From the NCBI GenBank assembly GCA_046542305.1, contig JBKHBQ010000051.1:1-18549 (forward strand): DNA of 18,549 nucleotides, read 5' to 3'. Origin of the DNA: JBKHBQ01 sp046542305. Lineage in GTDB: Bacteria > Bacteroidota > Bacteroidia > Bacteroidales > 4484-276. Made by a program: the position numbers and the translations under genes. Below, piece after piece: positions 13,074-18,549 of the stretch; the stretch's first letter is position 1, and the number at the start of each line of letters is the position of its first letter. The notes under the pieces are model-generated. The model saw only the letters and a list, made by a program, of their open reading frames with translations, was not told the DNA's origin and searched no databases.

Positions 13074-16000
13074 ATGTGGAAATTAATATTTCTCATATTG
13101 CCGCTCATCTTCCTGCTTACCCCAGCCGGTATCCACGCGCAACCATTGGGTGACGAATATGAGGAAGTGCTTGTATACCTAAAGGTTCAGGGGGTTGGCG
13201 GATACGAGATCAGCGCCATCTATGCTTACGACGACAACAGATTGCTACTTCCGGTTACCGATCTTTTTACCCTGTTGCGGATCAATCAGCAAACTTCCGA
13301 TCGCTATGAAACGGTAAGCGGATATCTCCTGCAGGAAACAAAGCCTTACAAAATCAACTATCCTGAAAGATACATAACTGTAAACCATGATACCATCCGG
13401 CTCAAGGAAAAAGACGTGCTGAAAACCAATTTCGGCTTGTTTTTGCACACAGGAATGTATGGCCGGGCATTCGGACTTTACTGCACCTTCAATTTTCGGT
13501 CGCTGAGTGTGAATTTAAAAACGGATCTGGAACTTCCTGCCGTTCGCGATATGCGGCTGGCCCAGATGCGTAAGAACGTTGAAATGATCAAAGGGGAGGT
13601 AGCGGTGGACACCATCATCGGTCGACAGTATCATTTGCTAAGGTTCGGCATGGTGGATTGGGCAGTTACTTCAACGCAGCTAACCGGCAGCGCCTCCGTA
13701 ACGCGGCTATCTACAGCAATCGGCGCCGAATTATTTGGCGGCGAAACAAATGCAGTGATCAACTATACCACTAACCGCGATTTAGACCTGCGCAACCAGC
13801 AATTCAACTGGCGCTGGGCCAATAACAAATACAAACTCATCCGGCAGGTCTCCGTCGGAAAAATCAACCCCGGATCCATTGCCTCGGTTTACGATCCGTT
13901 CTATGGGGTTCTGGTCACCAACACCCCCACCAATTTCAGGCGCTCATTCGGCGAATACAATTTTACGGGTTACACCGAACCAGGCTGGACAGTTGAACTT
14001 TACGTAAATAATGTGCTTGTTGATTATAAAAAAGCCGACGCCTCAGGATTTTACACCTTTGAAGTGCCATTGGTGTACGGAGCCTCCAATGTAGTGGTGA
14101 AAATTTACGGCCCCTATGGTGAGGAGCGCATCCGCGAAGTGCCCATCAATATTCCATACATCTTTCTTCCAAAAGGCGAATTTGAGTACATCATAAAAAG
14201 CGGCTTTGTGGATGATTCGCTAAAATCGACATTCTCGCGCGCCGAAGCAAATTATGGCGTGAACCGGTTTCTGACCATTGGCGGTGGTATAGAATCCTAT
14301 TCCTTCATACGCAATAACAAGGAAGTGCCGTTTCTCAGCGGTTCGGTTTCGCCTTTGGCTAATCTGATCATCACAGGCGAGTACGCTGATAAAGTGAGAA
14401 GCAAGGGCACTCTGTCGTACCGGATGCCTTCAAGTTTTACGCTTGAGATCGACTACGCAAAATATGTGCGCGGCCAGGAAGCCATTCGTTTCAATTATCT
14501 GGAGGAACGTAAAGTAACGGTTGCGCTTCCATTAACGGTTGGAATCCTGAAAGGCTATACCCGGCTGGGCTTTAAGCAAAATGTGTATGAGAACTTCAGT
14601 TACAACAGCGTTGAATTTCTGATATCCAACAATTTCGGCCCCCTGAGCGCCAATATCACCACTTACGCCAACTGGACCAGCGGGATTGATCCCTTTTTAA
14701 ATTCAACACTTTCGGCAGCTTTGCGTCTTGGCAGGGGGTATAACGTACGATCGCAGGCTCAGTTGGATTTGAATAAAGTTGAAATGATCTCCTACAGGGT
14801 TGAACTTGAAAAACGGATTTCCCGCAAGGGTTATGCTTCGGTGAATTATGAGGAAAATGTTCGCGGAGGCACACAAAGCATCAATGTTTCCTTCAGGTAC
14901 GATCTGCCTTTTGCACAGGCAAACGTGTCGAGCCGTTTCAGCGGTGATGATGTGCAAACCACCCAGGGCATGCGCGGCAGTTTTGCCTTTGGAAGCGGCA
15001 ACGGATACGTGCATGTCGACAATCGATCGGTAATGGGCAGGGGCGGACTGACCCTGGTGCCATTTCTCGATATCAATTTTAACAACAAAAAAGACGACAA
15101 TGAACCGCTGATCTCCGGCCTGGATGTAAAAATCAATGGTGGCCGTTTCCTGAACCGTGAGAAGGATACGATCACCCGCATCATGGACCTGGAACCTTAT
15201 ACCAGTTACCTGCTCGAAATGAACAACAACGGTTTTGAAAACATTGCCTGGCAACTGAAAAACAAAACCATGCGTGTATACATTGACCCTAATCAGTTTA
15301 AGAAAATAGAAATCCCTGTTCTGCCGATGGGTGAAGTAAACGGGATGGTATATATTCGGAGCGGCGGGCAATTGACGGGCCAGGGCAGGATCATTGTTCA
15401 AATTTTTACCCATGACGGAAAGCCGGTAAAAGAATTGCTGACTGAAGCAGACGGGTATTTCACATTCCTGGGACTGGCTCCGGGAAAATACTATGCCAGC
15501 CTGGATACGGATCAAATGCAAAAACTGGGCTGGGACTATAAACCCCGAAAAATCGATTTTACCATCCGGCCGTCAGAATGGGGCGACATCATCGACAACA
15601 TCGATTTCACCATCATCAGAAACCCGCAGGATCGTGCAGAAATGCCTCCTCCGCGAAAAAATCAACAAAAGGAAATTCCTTCAAACCAAATCATAAAACA
15701 AACAGACAAACCGGTTCCTTCGGAACAATTGCAGCCACCTCAGCCTCAAACCATGCCGGTTCAGGAAAAGGTTATCGAGAAAGATTCAGTCCGGAAAACT
15801 ACGGATGATGAACCTAAGCAACAACTTCCGCCATCAGATACATTGAAAAAACAAAGCCGGTTCGATCCGCAGGCAGGGAGGTATTACGTACAGGCGGCTT
15901 CCTGTCCGGCAGTTTCCATCGCACGGAATATTTTTGAAAAAATTTCGCAGCAGTCAAACGCTCCGGCGGGAATTGTAAAAGTTGATGATGCCTACAAAGT

Positions 16001-16511
16001 CCGCCTTGGTTACTTTCAATCGCGGTCAGCAGCCCTTGAAGCCGCGGAGGCGATGAAAGCTGAAGGTATTGATGCTTTTATCGGCATTGCAGAAGACCGT
16101 GATGTGATGGTTATACAAAATGGAAACCCTGAACCTTATCCCGATCCTGATAAGAATTCTTCAGAAAATCAGCAGAAATCACCCAAACCGGACACAGTTC
16201 AGCGTACGAAACAAACAACCGGCACTCCGGAACAACAACCTCCGCAGATTGGCGGGCAAAATCAGCCCGATCCTTCGCTGAACAGCGGCAGATACTACCT
16301 CCAGGCTGGCGCGTATTCCGGTGAAACAATAGCATCCCAAAAAGCGGAAAACCTCAGAAAAATGACTAAATACCCGGTATTTATTGATGAAGAAAACGGC
16401 ATGTACAAAGTGCGTATAGGTTATTTTGATGATCGGGCAAAAACAATGGAATTGCTTGAGTTTTTCGAAACCAAAGGCATTGCTTCATTCATTGGTATAC
16501 GAAAGAAATAG
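13074..16511 (+). CDS. Outer-membrane usher-like protein with two C-terminal SPOR domains
   Basis: A 1145-residue protein that would secrete and assemble the DUF4402 subunits across the outer membrane. The signal peptide MWKLIFLILPLIFLLTPAGIHA is followed by an N-terminal region (about 24-160; NRLLLPVTDLFTLLRIN). A usher barrel and plug region follows, with TGYTEPGWTVELYVNNVLVD and GFYTFEVPLVYGASNVVVKIYGPYGEE (about 298-352), then many amphipathic barrel strands to about 655. A periplasmic beta-sandwich region (about 660-845; LDINFNNKKDDNEP, then DGYFTFLGLAPGKYY) resembles the C-terminal part of CS1/TcfC-type ushers. Unlike known ushers it continues with a Pro/Gln-rich linker, a SPOR domain (about 933-1005; GRYYVQAASC), a second linker and another SPOR domain (about 1071-1143; GRYYLQAGAY, YKVRIGYFDD). 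The usher C-terminus is periplasmic, so SPOR domains there could grip peptidoglycan. Usher assignment is by motif and context, not alignment. Confidence 0.82.
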   Translation: MWKLIFLILPLIFLLTPAGIHAQPLGDEYEEVLVYLKVQGVGGYEISAIYAYDDNRLLLPVTDLFTLLRINQQTSDRYETVSGYLLQETKPYKINYPERYITVNHDTIRLKEKDVLKTNFGLFLHTGMYGRAFGLYCTFNFRSLSVNLKTDLELPAVRDMRLAQMRKNVEMIKGEVAVDTIIGRQYHLLRFGMVDWAVTSTQLTGSASVTRLSTAIGAELFGGETNAVINYTTNRDLDLRNQQFNWRWANNKYKLIRQVSVGKINPGSIASVYDPFYGVLVTNTPTNFRRSFGEYNFTGYTEPGWTVELYVNNVLVDYKKADASGFYTFEVPLVYGASNVVVKIYGPYGEERIREVPINIPYIFLPKGEFEYIIKSGFVDDSLKSTFSRAEANYGVNRFLTIGGGIESYSFIRNNKEVPFLSGSVSPLANLIITGEYADKVRSKGTLSYRMPSSFTLEIDYAKYVRGQEAIRFNYLEERKVTVALPLTVGILKGYTRLGFKQNVYENFSYNSVEFLISNNFGPLSANITTYANWTSGIDPFLNSTLSAALRLGRGYNVRSQAQLDLNKVEMISYRVELEKRISRKGYASVNYEENVRGGTQSINVSFRYDLPFAQANVSSRFSGDDVQTTQGMRGSFAFGSGNGYVHVDNRSVMGRGGLTLVPFLDINFNNKKDDNEPLISGLDVKINGGRFLNREKDTITRIMDLEPYTSYLLEMNNNGFENIAWQLKNKTMRVYIDPNQFKKIEIPVLPMGEVNGMVYIRSGGQLTGQGRIIVQIFTHDGKPVKELLTEADGYFTFLGLAPGKYYASLDTDQMQKLGWDYKPRKIDFTIRPSEWGDIIDNIDFTIIRNPQDRAEMPPPRKNQQKEIPSNQIIKQTDKPVPSEQLQPPQPQTMPVQEKVIEKDSVRKTTDDEPKQQLPPSDTLKKQSRFDPQAGRYYVQAASCPAVSIARNIFEKISQQSNAPAGIVKVDDAYKVRLGYFQSRSAALEAAEAMKAEGIDAFIGIAEDRDVMVIQNGNPEPYPDPDKNSSENQQKSPKPDTVQRTKQTTGTPEQQPPQIGGQNQPDPSLNSGRYYLQAGAYSGETIASQKAENLRKMTKYPVFIDEENGMYKVRIGYFDDRAKTMELLEFFETKGIASFIGIRKK

Positions 16512-16553
16512 CCGGCTGCGGAATACATCAGAACATTTCTAAATTGTAAAGTC

Positions 16554-16586
16554 GTTGAAAGGCTGCAATTTATTCTTTTAAATTTG
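16554..16586 (+). promoter_or_regulatory. Candidate promoter for the cyanophycinase-like gene
   Basis: TAAATTTG at 16579-16586 matches TAnnTTTG exactly, with GTTG (three of four for TTTG) at 16554-16557, 21 bases upstream. The ATG at 16614 follows 27 bases later, with GTGGGAG as a possible ribosome-binding site. The gene is therefore likely a separate unit from the usher operon. Confidence 0.55.
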
Positions 16587-16613
16587 TACGCTATACTGAA
16601 AGTGGGAGCACAT

Positions 16614-18549
16614 ATGGATTACAAAAAGCAAAGCCTGATGCTGGCTATATGGATATTTTCAACCGTATGGCTTGCGGCACAAACTTTACCCGGAAGCCTG
16701 CTGCTGGTCGGAGGCGGTTCGGAAGATTACGGCGATTGGAGCGATGAGCCCTACCAGTGGGCTGTGGATCAGTCGGCAAACAAGAGGGTGGCAGTAATCA
16801 CCTACGATCACAACCCTACGCAGTGGATTCCAAACTATTTTGAGCACCTTGGTGCAATCCAGGCAAAGAACTTTTCCATTTCCAGCCAGGCTGTGGCAAA
16901 CCAGCAATCTACCTACGACAGCCTGATTACCTACGACATGATTTTTTTTAAGGGCGGCGACCAGGCGGAGTATTACGATTTGTATAAAAATACCCTTACG
17001 GAACAGGCCGTGGAAGATGTATTCAATTCGGGCGGTGTGATTGGCGGGACTTCGGCGGGCGAGATGATCCTGTCGGAGATCCTTTTCACGGCGCAAAACG
17101 GGACGGTTTATCCTGAGGAAGCCATCGAAGATCCGAACAATTATTACATGACCCTGGCGGATGATTTCCTCAACCTGATGCCGGGCATGGTGTTCGACTC
17201 GCATGTGGTGGAAAGGGCACGGTTTGCACGCCTTATCGGTTTTATGGGTCACTGGAAGCTCAACCACGGTGAAGACATTACCGGGATCGGGGTAGATGAT
17301 AAAACCGCTTTCTGCATCGGTAAAGACATGAAGGGCACGGCTTACGGAACCGGCGCTGTGAATATTTACAGACCCGCCGAAAACAACACCTATGCGCAGG
17401 GAGGAACAAAATTACTGGCTTCGCACCTGCTCACCCATCAATTGCTGCACAACTGCAGCATTGACCTTAACACCTTTGAAGCAGAGGGATTCGAAACATT
17501 TATCCAGCCAAAATTCCAGGGCGAAAATTATGGTGGCTACATTATCATGTCTGGAAGTGATAATCTGAACGACAACCTCGACATGATAGCGCGCTTTGCC
17601 GAAGCGGGAAATCGCGATTCCGTACTGATCGTAACCGGAAACAACACCGCACTGGCCCAGGGCATTCAGTTTCAACTGGAGGAAAACAACTCGCGGGCAG
17701 AGATCATGCAGGCCATTGCAGCCAACGGTAGCAGCGCATATTATGCAGGCAAGGCGGAGCGTCTGACGAAAATTGTTTTCGCAGGAAACGATTATGAAGA
17801 CCTGATGGAATTTCTGGTCGCCACCGAAGTGGGTGCGCTGCTTCACGAAAAACTACAGGCCGGCGAAAAAACCACCGCATTCGTGGGGGGCGACAGCCGC
17901 TTTGCCGGGGGTACCGTTTTGATAAATTACGATCAGGAATATGCCTCCTACGATGGATTGCTCGAATTCGGCCCGGGTATCGCTCTGTTGCAAAGCATGA
18001 TCATTATGCCCGGCACCTTCGAATCATCGAAAATCCGGGAAAATGCAGCAGCAGGAGTTCCTTACGGGATGCTGCTCGACAGCCTGAACTACGGCATCTG
18101 GCTGCACGGAGCAAGCTATGCCGAATATAAAACCAACGACGATATGGAAACCACCCTTACCGCTTTCGGCCAGTATCCCATGATCTTTATGGAAAACGAA
18201 GGCACCCCGGGCGGATTTTCCCGACAGTCGGCCGTAAATTCCGGCGAGCCGCGCGATGTGGCGGGATTCGAATTGTTTCACACCGCACTGATGGATGAAT
18301 CGATGACCAAAGTGCTTGGCTTTGCGAGCCATATCAGTCCATTGGCCTCAAGCCACCAAATAAAGATCTCCCCGAATCCGGCCACGGAATTTGTGGAGGT
18401 TTCTATTGAAGACGATGCACCATATCAACTGTCCGTGGTCAATGCTTCGGGCAATGAAATGATAAGAACGAATTTGATGAAAGCAGCCCGCATCGATATT
18501 TCATCGTGGCCTTCCGGCTTGTATGCTGTTGTAATCAGGTGTCTGCAAG
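16614..18549 (+). CDS. Secreted S51 (cyanophycinase-like) peptidase with tandem S51 halves and T9SS tail, 3' end outside window
   Basis: Open from ATG 16614 to the window end (645 codons). The signal peptide MDYKKQSLMLAIWIFSTVWLAA is cleaved before Gln23. The first half (about 25-285) has the S51 hallmarks: MIFFKGGDQ, nucleophile S147 in GGTSAGE, and H197 in DSHVVERARFARL, the layout of cyanophycinase (hydrolysis of beta-aspartyl-arginine polymer) and related peptidase E enzymes. The second half (about 305-573) repeats the fold order (GGYIIMSGSDN, KIVFAGNDYEDL, TAFVGGDSRFAGG) but with an altered nucleophile elbow and no His motif, so it is probably inactive. A T9SS type A sorting domain begins near residue 582 (ISPNPATEFVEVSIED ... 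PSGLYAVVI) and is cut by the window edge. It is expected at the cell surface or outside. Cyanophycin is the best-guess substrate class, but other isoaspartyl peptides are possible. Confidence 0.88.
   Translation, partial: MDYKKQSLMLAIWIFSTVWLAAQTLPGSLLLVGGGSEDYGDWSDEPYQWAVDQSANKRVAVITYDHNPTQWIPNYFEHLGAIQAKNFSISSQAVANQQSTYDSLITYDMIFFKGGDQAEYYDLYKNTLTEQAVEDVFNSGGVIGGTSAGEMILSEILFTAQNGTVYPEEAIEDPNNYYMTLADDFLNLMPGMVFDSHVVERARFARLIGFMGHWKLNHGEDITGIGVDDKTAFCIGKDMKGTAYGTGAVNIYRPAENNTYAQGGTKLLASHLLTHQLLHNCSIDLNTFEAEGFETFIQPKFQGENYGGYIIMSGSDNLNDNLDMIARFAEAGNRDSVLIVTGNNTALAQGIQFQLEENNSRAEIMQAIAANGSSAYYAGKAERLTKIVFAGNDYEDLMEFLVATEVGALLHEKLQAGEKTTAFVGGDSRFAGGTVLINYDQEYASYDGLLEFGPGIALLQSMIIMPGTFESSKIRENAAAGVPYGMLLDSLNYGIWLHGASYAEYKTNDDMETTLTAFGQYPMIFMENEGTPGGFSRQSAVNSGEPRDVAGFELFHTALMDESMTKVLGFASHISPLASSHQIKISPNPATEFVEVSIEDDAPYQLSVVNASGNEMIRTNLMKAARIDISSWPSGLYAVVIRCLQ

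Noticed and set aside
14703..15521. Long 272-codon minus-strand frame under the usher gene
   Set aside because: It is a shadow of the usher reading frame, with no recognisable domain and no promoter; several similar antisense frames (7992-8618, 16686-17267) were dismissed for the same reason.
1..18549. Mobile elements, CRISPR arrays, tRNA or rRNA genes, phage genes
   Set aside because: No transposase or integrase motifs, no regularly spaced repeats, and no cloverleaf or rRNA signature were found on reading; the pilus-like locus shows no flanking repeats that would mark an island.

Overview
The window reads as chromosomal DNA from a member of the Bacteroidota, probably a free-living T9SS-positive lineage. 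The evidence is two secreted proteins with type IX secretion (T9SS) sorting tails, a GldB lipoprotein, DUF4402 proteins, signal peptides that cleave before Gln, A-rich leaders without a strong Shine-Dalgarno, and several matches to the Bacteroidota -7 promoter box TAnnTTTG. I see no tRNA, rRNA, CRISPR array, insertion sequence or integrase.

Left part (1-4871): the 3' end of a thrombospondin-type-3/SPOR protein converges on a minus-strand pair, an outer-membrane beta-barrel gene followed by nadE (glutamine-dependent NAD+ synthetase). A divergent intergenic region separates these from a second outer-membrane beta-barrel gene with its own terminator, then gldB.

Middle (4872-9227): a two-gene operon encodes a 997-residue PKD-containing T9SS cargo protein and an NtrC-type response regulator. 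The regulator has an intact receiver domain, but its AAA+ domain has lost the GAFTGA loop, the Walker B aspartate, the sensor I asparagine and one arginine finger. It is therefore unlikely to be a standard sigma-54 activator. GTAAA-N4/5-TTTAC palindromes lie upstream of this operon (one copy) and between the regulator and the next genes (three copies), and look like operators.

Right part (9416-16511): a gene set laid out like a chaperone-usher pilus locus. It has four small exported DUF4402 or DUF4402-like proteins, a PapD-like periplasmic chaperone, and a usher-like outer-membrane protein that uniquely carries two C-terminal SPOR (peptidoglycan-binding) domains. Three of the four small proteins end in ...YN, with a Tyr/Phe-alternating last strand, a penultimate Tyr and (in two of these three) Gly 14 residues from the end. 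That is the classical C-terminal signature of chaperone-usher pilins. A strong intrinsic terminator follows the AT-rich, apparently highly expressed subunit gene at 10362, and the chaperone-usher genes have their own candidate promoter. This is the best candidate for an undescribed system in the window: a Bacteroidota chaperone-usher-like surface fibre whose usher is tethered to peptidoglycan, possibly controlled by the adjacent degenerate response regulator.

Right edge (16614-18549): a secreted, T9SS-sorted, tandem S51 (cyanophycinase-like) peptidase runs off the window. Its first half is catalytically intact and its second half looks degenerate.
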